This document shows, piece by piece, positions 37,582-50,315 of a DNA stretch of 64,000 nt. A program made the position numbers and the translations under genes. Under the pieces are notes generated by a model that was not told the DNA's origin, did not search any database, and was given only the letters and a program-made list of their open reading frames with translations. Source of the stretch: Todiramphus chloris collaris (Eukaryota; Chordata; Aves; Coraciiformes; Alcedinidae); assembly GCA_025345505.1 (NCBI GenBank), contig JANVCC010000120.1:927814-991813 (forward strand), written 5' to 3'. Within the stretch, counting starts at the first letter, position 1. Every line of letters begins with the position of its first letter.

Positions 37582-38150
37582 TTTATACTGGGCTGCATTA
37601 GCAAGAGCAAAGCCAGGAGGCTGAGGGAAGCTCTTGTTTCCCTCTTTGGCCCTGACGATGACATTTCTGGAGTCCTGTTTTGGGCCCTCAGTACAAGAGA
37701 GGTGGAGAGGGCAATCAGGATGGGCAGGGGGCTTGAGCACATGGCACACGATACTCAGATAGGGGAACCAGGATGGTTCAGCTTGCAGAAGAGAAAACTT
37801 TAGAAGGAGGGACCAAACCACTGTCTCACAGTGATGGAAACAGACAGTTTGGAGAAGATGGAGCTGGGCTCGTGTCAGAGGCTTACAGGGGAAGGGCCAG
37901 AGGCAAAGAACACAAATTCAAAGAAGGGAAATTCCGTGCAGAGGTGATGAAAACACTCTTCACCACCAGAACAGTACAGACCTGTCGCAGGTGTCCCATG
38001 GAGAGGGTGTCTCCACCTTCAGAGATTTTTAAAAACTGAGTGTACCAAGCCCTAAGCAACCTGCTGTAGCTTGGAAGCTTGCCCTGCATGGAGCAGGAGG
38101 CAGGACCAGAGACCTTCAGATGTCCCTTCCAGCCTAAATCTGCCCGTGGT
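37582..38150 (+). mobile_element. CR1 LINE fragment, plus strand, moderately old
   Basis: The blocks follow CR1 order: 'tactgggctgcattagcaag', 'ccaggaggctgagggaagct', 'ctcagtacaagagaggtgg', 'cttgagcacatggcac', 'aaagaacacaaattcaaag', 'gagatttttaaaaactg' and 'cagatgtcccttccagcct'. Terminal octamers are lost and many small indels are present, so it is clearly older than the copies at 10284 and 18445. Confidence 0.8.
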
Positions 38151-38289
38151 CCTGCGTTTCCATCATTCCTGATCCAAGTCTGAACCCAAAGACCATTTTC
38201 AGTTCCACAGCATCAGGTGTCCCTGAATCCCACAGGGTGATTTCAGGTGGTTTGGTTTACCCTGGTCTTCCCACAGGGCGACCTAGCTC

Positions 38290-38800
38290 CTGCAATGTGA
38301 GAAATACCAGTGCTCTGCTGATGGTTATACAAACTGCTGTCAGTCCTCTCTCCTCCACACCCTTCCCGTGCCACAGGGGGCATATCCTAATCCTCAGGTC
38401 TGCCTTTTGGTGCCCTCTTAATTTGCATCTCCCTTTTTGATGGCAGGGATGCGTTGTGTGTATCAGCCGCAGGATCCTACAGCTGCAGAGTGATGCGTTG
38501 TGGTTTGTTCTCTGGTCCTTTCCTTCAGTGTGTCTTTTGGACCATTACTAAGTTTAGAACTGACGGTTTTGCTGCATTCTCTGCAGTGCTCCTCTGCCCT
38601 CTTGCCTCAGTAGTGAGAGTTAATTTAGAGTCCATCCTTGCACACGTATACGTAGCCTTGTTCTTTCCCATGAACATTTCCTTGTATTCATTGGTGCTGA
38701 ACTTAATTTGCAGTTTTATTTCCCAGACAGTCGTTGTTGGATTCCTCAGTCCAAACTGCAGCTGCTTCTGTGATACCTGGCTACCTAGATTTCCTAAGAG
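38290..38800 (-). mobile_element. Ancient CR1-type LINE, end of ORF2
   Basis: The minus strand reads WEIKLQIKFSTNEYKEMFMG followed by KNKATYTCARMDSKLT. This aligns with the post-catalytic CR1/L3 block W..KLQMKFNVDKYKVMHIGKNNPNYTY. Further on, an ENKPQRITLQL run matches the ENKTENIIMPLY block. The order and spacing fit one decayed ORF2 C-terminal region. It belongs with 39198-39640 as parts of one old insertion, since strand and order agree and the gap is somewhat shorter than expected. Confidence 0.7.
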
Positions 38801-39197
38801 GGAGCAAGAGCAGCACAGCTAAGGCACAACTCACGCAGAGGGAAGCACCTAAATGCAGGCAGGTAGCTGGTCCACCCCGGGGGCTGAAGATTGACGACCA
38901 GCTTGGATAGAGGTTGTTCTGGCTGGGGAGCAGGGTAGGTGGCTGGTAGCACATTCTCTCCCTCCCCAGACACACGGCAAGACATGAGGCTTGGGGCAGG
39001 TGTGGAAAGCAGGCAGTGTGACGGAAGCACAAGACCCGCAGCACCAAAAGCAGAGTTTCAGTGCTGAAGACTTTTCTGGGTTTACCCACCACGGTCATTC
39101 AGTCTAATAAATGAATATTACATCTCCCCACAGAGCCTGCCCTCCCCACCTAGCTCGTACAAAGCCAGGACTGTCTGGATCACCTCTCGAGCCCTTT
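38801..39197. other. Stretch between two parts of an old CR1
   Basis: No motif is recognisable here. By position it should hold the middle of the reverse transcriptase if the flanking fragments are one insertion. The distance is several hundred bases shorter than in intact elements, so part is deleted or eroded. Confidence 0.4.
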
Positions 39198-39640
39198 TCA
39201 GAAGGTGGCACATCTGCCCTCCCCTCTCCTTTGGTGCCAAGGATAATTGTGAATAAGTAGTTCAGTGGTTTCACCACTTGGCCTCCTCAGATCTCCCAAG
39301 TGAAATCCACCTGGTTCTGGTGATTTGCTCTGGCTGACAATTGATGTTTCAGTTTGAAATGCTTCCCAGACCCCCATCCCCAAAGAACCGCTCTGGCACA
39401 GGGACCTCACGCAGCTCTCCTGCGAACGATAATGCAGATAATTCATCTGTGCGACCTTTTCCTCACAGAGCGTTTCTCTTACATCTTCACCATCTCTTGG
39501 CCCTGCAGACTTTTTGGCAGGCTCTTTACTTCTGATGTATTTGAAAAAGCTTTTATGACCAGCTTTTACACCATTAGCAAGCTGCTCCTCCAAGTCTTTC
39601 CTGGCTTGATCTGCCAGGGTTTAATATTTAGCTCCCTTGC
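39198..39640 (-). mobile_element. Ancient CR1-type LINE, EN-RT linker of ORF2
   Basis: The minus strand reads ARKDLEEQLANGVKAGHKSF and continues FKYIRSKEPAKKSAGP. This is the conserved linker between the endonuclease and reverse transcriptase of CR1/L3 ORF2 (family form: ...FFKYIRSKRK.KE.VGPL). The next residues (GEDVRETLCEEKVAQMN) match the DG.GV....EEKAEVLN block. Unlike most avian CR1 copies, which are short 3' ends, this preserves an internal part of ORF2. Confidence 0.8.
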
Positions 39641-40370
39641 TTGCATGCCATGCCATTATGTGCACATGCTGGGGGAGGTCTCAGCTGACCTGCCTCCTGT
39701 GCCAGCTATCTCCCCACATTCCCCATGCTCCCGCATTCCCTGAGAGAAAACATGGGTAAAACCTTTTCACTCTGTTGCAACATTCGGTGCTTTTCTTAAA
39801 GCTTCAGTTTCTGCAATTGGCTAACTCCTTTCAAATTCAGCTTTCACTGTCACCTTCTCCCAGCCCAGAAACAAGAAAGCAAAGAGGGAGAGCATGAAGA
39901 TGGGTGTAACAGGATCTGCCTGGAAGCCAGTGATGGGACCTGGTGCCTGGGAGCAGCAGCGCCCCAGGACCAGACCCAGCCAGAGATGCTCATGTGTCCT
40001 GGCCCAGGAGTCAGAGACCGGCAGGACTCAGCAGCAAAGGTCCCTGGGATGTAGTTTAAGGTCGCAAGCATTGTGAGTCCAGTGGAAGCTTCACAGTACT
40101 GGGCAAAATCGCTCTTGAGGCAGATTATTCCTGCTGTGGGTGGCTGAGTGATTTTCCATAATAAATATCCTATTTTGTGCAGCTTTCCTGGACACAGACC
40201 TGTTCACAGGCCCAGGGTGGAGTCCTTGTAGCTTTGGCCCTGTGCATAAATCTTTGTGAAGTAACTCATGGCGGTGGCTTCCAGAGGACGTTTCCCTTCC
40301 CAGGACACTGCTGAAAAGCACGGAATGCCTGTGCTCCACGTTCCCACCTCACCTGAGCTGCCTGGGCCAC
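39641..40370. other. Unique intergenic DNA
   Basis: No gene recognised. The left end may continue the old CR1 toward its endonuclease, but no motif anchors it. Confidence 0.5.
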
Positions 40371-40755
40371 ATCATAGAATCATAGAATAACTTTGGCTGG
40401 AATAGACCTTCAAGATCATCAAGTCCAACCTTATTCCCAGCCCTATCAAAAACCACTAAACCCTGTCCCTCAGCACACATCTACCTGGCTCTTAAACACC
40501 TCCAGCCCATTCCAGTGCCTGACAGCCCTTTCTGGAAAGAAATGATTCCTGAGATCCAGCCTGAACCTCCCCTGCTTCAACTTCAGGCCATTTCCTCTTG
40601 TTCTGCCACTTGTCACCAGGGCAAACAGCCCAACTCCCACCTCACTACAACTCCCTTCAGGTAGCTGGAGAGGGCAATAAGGTCTCCCCTCAGCCTTCTT
40701 TTCTCAAGGCTTCAGGCCCCTCTACTCCCTTAGAGGAGACCACCAGCCCCAGGCA
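40371..40755 (-). mobile_element. CR1 LINE 3' end, minus strand
   Basis: The plus strand starts with CR1 octamers (atcatagaatcatagaat). It continues through 'ggaatagaccttcaagatc', 'catcaagtccaacc', 'cactaaaccctgtccctcag', 'ttaaacacctccag', 'aagaaatgattcctgagatc', 'cttcaggccatttcctcttg' and 'ggtctcccctcagccttc'. About 385 bp of the 3' region is preserved. This is a different subfamily from the inverted pair. Confidence 0.94.
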
Positions 40756-42228
40756 GTGACGCTGGATGAAGCACTGCAGCCCTGGCTGCCCAAAGTGAGT
40801 GGTGACAGCTCTACAAGCTGCTGGTGGCAGAGGGACCCCTTCATATCACCTCCAGCACTGGACAAATGGTTCTGGTTCAGCATGCGAGTGAAACGAGCGT
40901 CTCCTGATGCTCTGTGTCCTCAGATGTGGAGGGAGGAGAAGGGCTGGCAGGGGGGAGGGTTTCGTCTGGATGATAACAGGACACTATCAACAGTTCAGTA
41001 CCACCAGGACACTAACGGGAGACAGGCGGCTGGTGGGAGCTGCTGCTGGCACTCGGCAGCACTTGTGTGATGCTGACAGAGCCACTGATTACACCCGGGT
41101 CCTTCAGTGGACAAGTTACAATCTCTAAGCAGCTCTGGGTATTCTTTAAGAAGTCAACAGCACCAAGCTCAGTGCTCTCTCATCAGATAGCTGAGTGGCC
41201 GGGGGAAATTCAGATAACAGCACGGAGTCCGCTGGGGAAGGGCAGGCTGAGGCTGCCTCCAAGCAGCACGGGCTGTGTGTTATCTGCTGAGGTGCTACCG
41301 GGTCTCCCTGGCAAGTTTTGAAGCTTTTAATGACACAGCTTGTGAATGAAAATAACACCTTAAAACCCAAAACTTGGTGCCCTTCTCAGTCTTAGAGTCT
41401 AACTTTCCAGTGTTAGTGGGGAACTGATCAATTTTTCATATGAACGTGAAAATCGAGATTGGCTCGTGCTGGGATGTGATGAAATGCTCAGGCCTGCCAG
41501 GACCTTTATAGAATCTTCAGACTTGGGCTGGCAGCAAAAGAGACAAACAGGAGTCCCAGGTTACCAATGTGCAGACTAAAAACGTCACAGCACCTATTGA
41601 CCACAGCCTGCAGCAGGACATCTCCTGCTGGTCTGTCCCACACGGGTAACGCAAGGGTTGGGCTGGTCTGCTCAGCACGTGCAGGATGGACAAGGACTGC
41701 ACTGGTTAGTGAAGGGAAGGTCAGTGCTGGGGGTTTGCTCTGCAGGGGGTGGTCCTCCATAAACCCCGTGGGGCAGAGGAAACATCTGGGGCCCTTCAGC
41801 AGCCTGGGGCATTGGGAAAGCTGCTGCCAACGAAGGTTTGGGGCCACCACGTGCCTGCTGCCACTGTACGTTGGCATGCAAAACGTTCCATATGTGGGAA
41901 TGCCTCCTGGTACCAGTACCTGGGTATTGGTCCCCAGACCAAGGAAGCTGATGGCTGCATCCCACAGACAGAAATGGATGAGATGGTGCTGCAGTCATCG
42001 TTTGGCACCTCCCCAACAAGGAGTCTGGGTCAGGTAGCAGGAGGAGTGAGCAGCCACCATCACAGGGGCCAGACAGGCAGTGATAGGTCCTTACCCTGCT
42101 TCTGGCAAGGGAGTGAGGAGATGTGGTGCTGCAATGGGCAGGAGCTAATCCTGGACAGTGGGGCACATACAGACAGCAGAGCTGCTCCTTCCGCGGTGCT
42201 GGGCTGTACCACATGGCTCAGCAGTGAA
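40756..42228. other. Unique GC-rich intergenic DNA
   Basis: No gene recognised. Frames of 150-190 codons on both strands at 41567-42327 overlap each other and show no domain. Confidence 0.5.
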
Positions 42229-42330
42229 ACTGGCAGGGACCCCCGGAGATTATCCAGTCCAATCCCTCTTCCCAAAGCAGGGGCAGTTAGTGCAGGCCGC
42301 CCAGACCCATATCCAGTTGCATTTTGAATA
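42229..42330 (-). mobile_element. CR1 LINE internal scrap, minus strand
   Basis: The plus strand has 'gattatccagtccaatccct', 'cttcccaaagcaggggcag' and 'ccatatccagttgcattttg', the reverse complement of the CR1 3' UTR just inside the terminal octamers. The octamers themselves are absent. Confidence 0.7.
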
Positions 42331-44457
42331 AAGAAGGCTGGAAGGCATCACTTCTTGGCATTTTACTCTGGGCCTCACCATGCTCTTAATGATCATGGCC
42401 ATTTTGGTGCAGTGCTTGTAGCATCCACATAGGTAAAATATAAGTCCCTTCTGGATGCAGCATGCCGTGATCTCCTGCTGTTTGTGAAAGAGTTTTTGGG
42501 CAGTAGAAGTCTTCCGGAGTAAGTTTTACATGCAGTAGTTTGGCACTACTCTGTGTAACCAACACACAATAAAACAAGGAGAAAAAATGTGTGAAAAATA
42601 TGGTTTTGTCCCAGTAAATTCCTTCCCAGGCATCACCCTCCGGCTGAATGAAAACAGGATCATTTGCTGGCAGCCAGCACCTCTTTGCAAAGAGAATGGA
42701 CTTCTGACCATCTTCTGAAATGAGCACATGTGCTGCTGCTACCTGTGGAGCCTCGAGGTCCCACCCTTCAGAGACTCTGCCCCACCCTTTGCAGGGGGTA
42801 CAGGCAGATGAAAGCTGGTCTGGCAGCAATGGGTGCTCCTGGGGGTGTGGGACACCAAGGGGAGAACCAGGACGCATGGGGACAGAGTGCAACAGCTTCC
42901 TGACTTGTATTTCTTAAATAAGCCCTAATTGCATGGGTCCTCATCTACTTGCCTGGCTCTCAGTGACCCACCAGAAGACACTAACTCTGCCCCCTGCATT
43001 AATTGCTCCTAAATTAGCCTCTTATCCATGGTCACATGCAGCCCCATGGACTCTGTGCTATTTTTGATCTTCAGCTTTGTAAAGATGCTCACTGCACAGG
43101 AGTGTCCAGAGGTGGCCAGGATCTGATGGCTCCTGTAATGATGAGAAGGTCAGTTTGGGGAGAGTGGTGACCCAGACAGGTCTAGGTCCTCAACCAACAT
43201 CTCTCACCATTGCTTCCTCCACCTCTCATGAGCTTGCCTGCACCATGTAAAGGGCTCCAGCCAGGACAAGCTGTTCCTGACAAAAATGAAACATTTCACC
43301 CACAAAGAAGCTATGATGCCTGCATCACACCCAGCTGAGTGCAGCCAAGGCTCTCTGTAAAGAAGTGGAAATCCTGTCAGGAGAAACTGGTGCTTACCCC
43401 ACCAGCACCCAGACATGGCTGGTGCCTGCAGTCCCACACCAAGCAGCCATTCAGCTGACCTGTGCTCCATCTGGGTCTGGGTGGGCTTCTCATGGATGAG
43501 TCCCTTCTTCAAGATGCCTTCCTGCAGTCTCCCACACTTTAACTCTGGGAAAGGGAGCAGAAAGCCCCCAGTATCTCCAGCATTGAGACACCCTGCCTGG
43601 GGAGGAGGTCACAGGCCACAGCCACATGCCAGTCAAGTGGCACCTTCTCCTCTCCATCGTGATCCTGGTCTTGTCCTTGCTGGTCAGGTCTTGACAGAGG
43701 GGGCTTCTGTCTTCAGCAGACAGGACCCTGCAGAGACAAATGCCCAGAGATGCGGGTGATTGTGGGCAGCATCATTTGAAGATGCTTGTGCAGAGCCCTC
43801 TCCCCTCTGAAGAAGCTCTGCCGCTTCCCCAGCCTGCCCTGTGGCTCTGGCGTGCTCAGCTCTCCCCTCACACGCTGTGTGCAAACCTCACCTTCCTCCC
43901 TGGGTGACTCCTGCACGGAGGGTGTTTTTACAGGGGAGTTTTGGGATGGAAATGGACCATGTGCTTGGAGCTGCTTGCTCCTGCCTAATTGTGCAATCTC
44001 CAGTAACACCCTCTTGTGCTGTGCTGATGCTTGGGGCTCCGTGGGATTGAAAAAACAGGGATGCTGGCAGCTTCTCCTGGCGCTTGTTGTGAGTTTAGCA
44101 CTTGTAAATCCCTGGGGTTGTGATTAATTCTTCGTGGTGTTATTTTACTGCTTGTCAGGTGTTCACATGGATGGCTCCAGGAAGATGAAGTCTTTACCTC
44201 AGTACACTCCAACAGGAGCTGCTGGCTTTGGGCAGCACTATGAGCAAGCACTTCTCCATCCAGACAATTGGAATAGGGCACATTAAAGTCCAGAGGTCCT
44301 GATCCACATGAGCCCATGTGAGCAATCACATACATGGGATTGTTCCTTCTTATGCCTTTTAGGCCAGTTTCCTTCACAAAACTCAAAATTTTGGCCCCTA
44401 GATGGATGCAGACTCTGAAGTCACCTGGTTTGCAGTCTCTGGTGAACTTTTAATTGT
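42331..44457. other. Unique intergenic DNA
   Basis: No gene, RNA or repeat recognised. A 168-codon minus-strand frame (42386-42892) has no recognisable domain and an ordinary mixed composition; I do not call it a gene. Confidence 0.5.
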
Positions 44458-44539
44458 CCTGCTCTGGCAGGAGGGTTGGACTAGATGATCTTTTGAGGTC
44501 CCTTCCAACCCATAACATTCTGTGATTCTATGATTCTGT
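44458..44539 (+). mobile_element. CR1 LINE 3'-end scrap, plus strand
   Basis: The sequence 'gctctggcaggagggttgga', then 'ctagatgatcttttgaggtc', 'ccttccaaccc' and finally octamers (attctgtgattctatgattc) is the last 80 bp of a CR1, including the tail. Confidence 0.93.
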
Positions 44540-45259
44540 CTCCCTGGTCCTAAAGAAGGTGGTGAGTCCCCACACATGCTCCTTCCCAGGCACTTTGCCC
44601 TTCCCCATCAACCCTCCAAAGCTGCTCCCTCCTTTGTAGCCTTGTCTGCATTGCAGGTCCCCGTTTCTTCCAGGGATGAGGAGACGAGTTGTGGACCTGC
44701 TCTCTGGGGTCTGATGGTCTGTACTATTTGCTGGCTTGCTACTGAAGGTTATGCTCCAGCTTCGACTGCCAGGTCTTGGGGAGTAGTAAATACTGTGCAG
44801 GATGAATGGGATATTCCTGGGAGAAGAAGGATATGACTACAGCCTTCAGCACTGCTTTTCTCTTCCCAGCTTGCTACCTCCTGCTGCTCAGCAGCTTTGG
44901 GTGAGATCCCAAACAGAGCTTGAGTCTCTTCCCACCAGCTGTCCCTTTCTCTGGTTCATGGGGAACTGCCACGTGCAGGACTGGAAGAGGAAAGGGGTGG
45001 GATGAGGAGACGTGACAAGACAGCACCGTCCTGTTAGGAGACCCCATGCACAGCAGGGCACCCATCCTGCTCACTGCTTTCCAGGTTTCGCTGAGGCTCA
45101 GGCAGCAGGAAGACCTGCTACTGGCAGCGTTTGAGGTGCTCAGGTCTTCCCAGGCATGCTCAACTCCACGAACTCTCAAAGGAAGGACTAGGTGAGCTGT
45201 GCCATCCACTGCTCTGCAGCAAGAGGAAAGGTCGGGGTTCAGACCAGCCACTGCTAACG
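44540..45259. other. Unique intergenic DNA
   Basis: No gene or repeat recognised. Confidence 0.5.
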
Positions 45260-45730
45260 GCTTGAAAATCTGTGTTTCAGTGAAATGTGGATGACCCTTC
45301 TTAAGGACACATGACCTTAAACATTTTTATTTCATCTGGGGAAAGGAAGAAGGTAAGACAAAGCCTGCGACCCAGCAGCAGGGCGAGAATCCTCTGGGGA
45401 AGGCAGGTCCAATATTAACTCACCTTACTGCTCTTGCAGTCGTTCGTGCCTGGCTCCGCGTCTGGGAGGTCACAGAGCTCTTTATTCAGAAGGGAGAACA
45501 ATTAACAAGAAATAAAATACTAGTGAGCCTTGAAAATCACCTGTAAGATAATAAAGAGAAAACAAATCTATCCTTTTCTTTTCTTTTTTTTTTTTTTTGA
45601 GAGCACTTCTCAGCTCAGCAGATTTATCGTTGCCTTTTAAAATTTTAACAACTTGCAAGGCCAGTGCACTGCCTTCCATCACATTAAAACTTTTGCGTTT
45701 TATTCCCTAATTCAAAGAGGAGGGGAAGAG
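45260..45730. other. AT-rich segment with a T-rich tract
   Basis: AT-rich complex sequence around a T-rich run (about 45572-45598). Words such as GAACAATTAACAAG, TAAGATAATAAAG and TTTTAAAATTTTAAC occur. It could be regulatory; no coding frame or repeat family explains it. Confidence 0.3.
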
Positions 45731-48700
45731 AAATCACCAGGCAGTGAAAGGTTTGCAGTCGACGGGCGCTGCTGTGCAAGGAAATGGATTTCTCCTGCAA
45801 GGTGCCCTGTCTGCTGGGCAGCACGTGGTGGGAGGAGTGGGGTGACTGGGAGGAACAGGCTCCGGCAGCTTTTTGGAGTCCCTAAAGTGAGAACTGCTCT
45901 GAGAATCTGTTCCAGCACTTCCATGTGAGATGATGTGTATTTTCCAGGGCACAGGCTGGTTATGGGGAAGTGCCTGCTGAGGCCTGTTGGCTTGGGATGG
46001 ACACCATGCTTGGGTGGTGAGGCAGTTCTGCATGAGACAGGAGTATTGCTCTGTGCTTCCATGGGCATGGGGCTCTGATCCCAGACAGTGATCATGAGCC
46101 CTCAGTCCAGCAAAGACAAGGTGAAGGAACATGTTGTGCTTGGCCACTCACCTGCCATAAGACCCTAAGCAAGACATTCTGTCAATCTTTGTCTACAAGA
46201 TGGAACAACAGAAATCTTCCCTGGGTGTCTTGCAAGCTTTCCTCACTTGCCACTGTTTGGCAAGGACTTAGGGTGGCCTCAAAGGGATGCTCATGGTAGT
46301 TCCCACACCCTGCCTCCACCTACTGCGTCCCAGCACAGGGCACACTGCACTCCATGCCTCCCCGTGCGACACTGGACCATCAGCCTCTTCAGCAGCTCGG
46401 GCTCTGCAGATGTCCCTGCACACTGGCCAGGAGGAGGGGAGAGAACACCACGCTGCATCCATCAGCACATCCTGGGGGCTACCTCTCCCTGCTGCCCACC
46501 CTGCCAGCCCTCACCTGGATGTTGCCTGATGCCCCTCAGACTCAGGACAGCTTGCTCCTGCTGAGACTTCGCTTTGCAGGATGGTCAGAGCTGTCCAAAG
46601 CAAGCACAGATGTTCTCACCTCTGGCACAGACGTGGCTGATTCCTGTGGGGTTTTATTTGGCCAAGATTCAGGGGAAACTCCCAGTAGGGCAGGTTCTCC
46701 ATCCTCCTTATTCCATGTGGCAGACACCAACGTGCATCCTGATCTTGCCATGTCCTTCTCCAGTGTCTCCTACCCCGACCACCACCGCAATGGTGCGGGA
46801 CTGCCCTGGTCCAGCAATCAAAAGCAAAATATCTCTGAGGACTTTGTTGGGAAGTTAGCCTGTGAACAAAGACCAAGCAAGGTCTGACAATTTTGGTTTT
46901 AGCTGGGGTCTATTTAGAGGCAAGTCATCTTCCTTTACAAGCAAAAAGCTATTTCACCTGAGAAGCAGGTTTGCCTGGTCTGGTGACCCCAGTCCTGCAG
47001 GTGTCTTGAGTATGGCACTACCCATGTGCCACAGGGACCTGCCAGAACCAACTGAGAGTGATGCCTGGGCTTCAGATTTCGTCAGGGTGGAAAGGGAAGC
47101 AAGATGGCACAAGCAGGTGTTGTGCAACCACGTGGAGTTACTCATGGTCAGATGCAGCATCAAGAACCTGCTTTTCATGAGGAACTTGACTTGCTAATGA
47201 GCCCTGAATCTGGGTCAGGCATTTCCCACACTGGGGATGGGTGTACGTGGGCATCAGCACCGTACCAGGGAACCTGGAGACACGAGGCAGAGCAGCCAGA
47301 TTGTCTCTGGCTGCAGCAACCACAGGTGAATTTTTGCAAAGGGCCTTTTGGCTTCTGCCTCCTGCCAGTTCCAGAAGGCGGGGGTGTGTGTCTCTGCTGG
47401 CTGAGAGCAGCCGCAGTTGTGAATCTGGCCCTGGGATCATCACAGAAACTTGGCTCTTGAGTGCAGGTGCCTGATGCGCAGCGGGTGCAAGTCCCTTCAG
47501 GCCCCGGCTCCTCCTGGCACCCCACCAAAGGTCACAGCTGCCCCTCTCCCGGGAGCAAAGCAAAAGCTGCTTTAGAGACAACGCATTACTGTCTTTAATG
47601 TAAGACAGATCAGCTGGATGAAGTGCTGCCCTTCACAAGGCTTCCCTGGGTTGGGGGAGAGGTTGACCAGTGTTGTGCCATCAGCCAGACCATGGCCCAC
47701 GTGGTCCAGAAGCAGGTGATGCCCCAGTTGAGCAGAGTGGGCACCTCTGTGGCTGCAGCCCGGGTCACAGCAGCTCCTGCTTGACTCTCCAGCTGCCGGG
47801 GTGAGATGAGCTTTCCCAGCACCCTTCGATGGATGCTCTCCGGTGCTGGAGAGGGTTCTGCTGTCTCTGTGGGATGCTCCAGCACCAAGCAGATTTGCTG
47901 AGCCCCAGGGCTGCACTGCTGTCACCATGGGGAAAACAACCTGCCAGAGGGTCGTCCTTCTGCCCTCTGTCCTGTGCTAGGAGATGGTTTGGGTGTTTTA
48001 CTCCAGCGTTGCTCTGCTCTTTGGCCGAAGTTGCCAAAATGAGGCAGAGCAGCCTGCTTCATTTGTATGCGTGTCTGGGTGCTGGATTTGAATATGAAAA
48101 TGATGCACTAAACAGGGGTTAAAGTACAGGCGAGTGGCTAATCAGATCCTCACATCTCGTATGCCGGCTGGGAAGCCCTCGCCTGATTTGCAGGTTACTC
48201 TTGCCTTGTAGTACTCTAACTCCTTGAGCCAGGCAGCACATTCAGTGAAAATCAATGTAAATACAGCTCCTGTGGTTCTGCCTCTCCCCATCAGGGCTTG
48301 AGTCAGATGGACCAAAAACTGCTCTCAGCCACTTATTTATTTTTTAAAACGAATCCAGCCTAGAGCAGGATTATGTGGATTAGCAGCTGAGCATTCCCCT
48401 GCCTACACAACACACGCAGCCAGCCAGCCAGATATTCGCTGACAGGAACCCTGTCCTCCAAACACGACATGTATTTACATGGCCTCTTGGCTGCTTGCAT
48501 GCAAGCCCATCTGTTCGGTGGATTCGGGGTCTGCCCGTCCTCCCAGGCTGCTTGGACCACTGCCCTGGGGCAGGGGTGCCAGCCAAACTGGTGCAGGCAG
48601 GCAGGGGATGCCCTAAGTTTTTCTGCCTGCAGGAGACCGCTCCTCATGGACAGCATTGCACAGCAGAGCAAGAGACCTCCTCAGAGCAGGGGGTGCAGGG

Positions 48701-49140
48701 AGGTGAGGGCTCCAGTGAAGCAGCTAGTGTTTTTACCAGCAAAGTGGGTGTCATCTTTTACCAAGGAGACCCTCCTGGTGAAACACTCGCAGATTCGGAG
48801 GGAAGATGAAGCATGGCCTGAAGCTATCAGAAGGGAGAAGCTCCAGGGGTACAAGCTCTTTGAAAGGGCCTTTCTCTTCCTCCACCTTTGCTGCTGGGAG
48901 GATGCTGAGCTCTTGAAAACACTTGCAACCTGTGGCAGAACCGGGCAGGCCTGTGTCCCCCATAGGGAGCTGCACAGCCTCGAATGCTGATCCCATGGCT
49001 CAGCCTGGCGCTAGCTCCCCTCTATCCCTGCTTGTGCCTGCCCGCCTGGCATGGGGTAAGGAGCATGGCAGAGCAGGGAGCTGCCCAGCCCCATCCCTGT
49101 GCCAGGGAAGCCCACTTGGCTAAACAAGTTTTCACTGACA
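45731..49140. other. Unique GC-rich intergenic DNA
   Basis: Over 3.4 kb with no recognised gene, RNA or repeat. The 173- and 177-codon plus-strand frames (48469 and 46354) overlap open frames on the other strand and lack domains. Confidence 0.5.
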
Positions 49141-49141
49141 C

Positions 49142-49162
49142 TTTTTTTTTTTTCCCCCCCCC
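49142..49162. repeat. T-run followed by C-run
   Basis: Twelve T followed by nine C on the plus strand, a pure pyrimidine homopolymer junction. Likely length-variable. Confidence 0.85.
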
Positions 49163-49899
49163 TCAATGGAAGCTTTCCAGCAATTTTTAAATTGCTCTGT
49201 GCTGAGCGGAGCGAGGCCAGCTCCCTGCCTGCTCCCTGCTCCAAGCTGACACCTGGCTCCTGCCCTGAGCTGGCCTCCCAGGCTGAGTGCCAAACGGGCA
49301 GGATGCGGGTCCCACTCTCCCACGCATGCTTGTGAGGTGAGTGGGGTGCCCCGAAGGGTTGGCACAGCAGGAGCGGGGCTGTGCTGGAAAACCCATCTTG
49401 GGACAGGCACTGCTGTGGTGGCAGAAGCAGGGTCTGGCTCAGCGCCCTGGCTGCAGCTTGGCCCCAGGGTTCCCCTCCTGCAAGCCCAGAGCCTCTGCCC
49501 AATGGGAGGCACCTTGAACAAGATGCTGGTGCCAGGTTTCACAAGCACCGATGACCTCTGTTATCTCCAGTGATGTCCTGGTGCATCCCTCCCACCCACA
49601 CAGAAGGACCTCTGTGTGGCACTGCTCTGAAGTCCTGTCCCTGAAAAATGCTCACAGAGGAGCTTCCCAGGACCTACCCTCTGGATTAGAGAATAGTTTT
49701 CGAGAGGGAGATGGGTGGGTAGAGTGGAGGTGAGATGATCAGAGATGCCTGGGTGGAGAAGGGCAGAAATAACTCTGCTACATTCAATGGTCTCCCTTGT
49801 TAATGCATTTCTGGTGGTTCCCATCCTGCTCACACCAGAGTGGTGTGGGTCCCTTCTACCCTGCTCAGCACAAGGTTTGGATGTGAACGAGCCTGTGAT
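49163..49899. other. Unique GC-rich DNA
   Basis: No gene or repeat recognised. Confidence 0.5.
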
Positions 49900-50315
49900 T
49901 CACTGAAGGAGCACTGAGGAAGAGAGAGCATCGAGCAGCTTTGTCATTCAAGACGCATCGTTCCTCCTTCACTGAACAAGGCAGGAACGCGCGTTAATAA
50001 TCTGGGATCTCGTAATTAAATACCCTGCAGCCTGAATATGTATCAGAAGGCACAGTTACGGCCTTACAGACTGTCTCACTCGTGGCATTTCTGTGGGTTG
50101 GAGTTGCTTTGCTTTGCGACTCCGGTGCTCGTGTTGGGCTTGCTGCATGTGGCACACTATCAATCATGGGTGTGCAAAATCCCCCAAGCCACCAGAAAAT
50201 GGAAACAATCTTGAGTGCTCCTGAAGTGAAAGCAGAAAGCCATTCCCAAGACATTCCTTCAACGGTGAAATGGCTTTTTAAGGAATCCAGACAGAAGATG
50301 TAATAAGGTAAAAGC
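49900..50315. promoter_or_regulatory. Candidate conserved non-coding element
   Basis: Complex, lower-GC, repeat-free sequence including GCGTTAATAATCTGGG, CGTAATTAAATACC (homeodomain-type) and ACACTATCAATCATGG (HOX/PBX-type). It stands out from its GC-rich left flank and ends before the CR1 at 50413. Support is composition and word content only. Confidence 0.35.

Noticed and set aside
42386-42892. 168-codon minus-strand open frame
   Set aside because: Less GC-biased than most, but no domain or splice context is recognised; not enough to call a gene.
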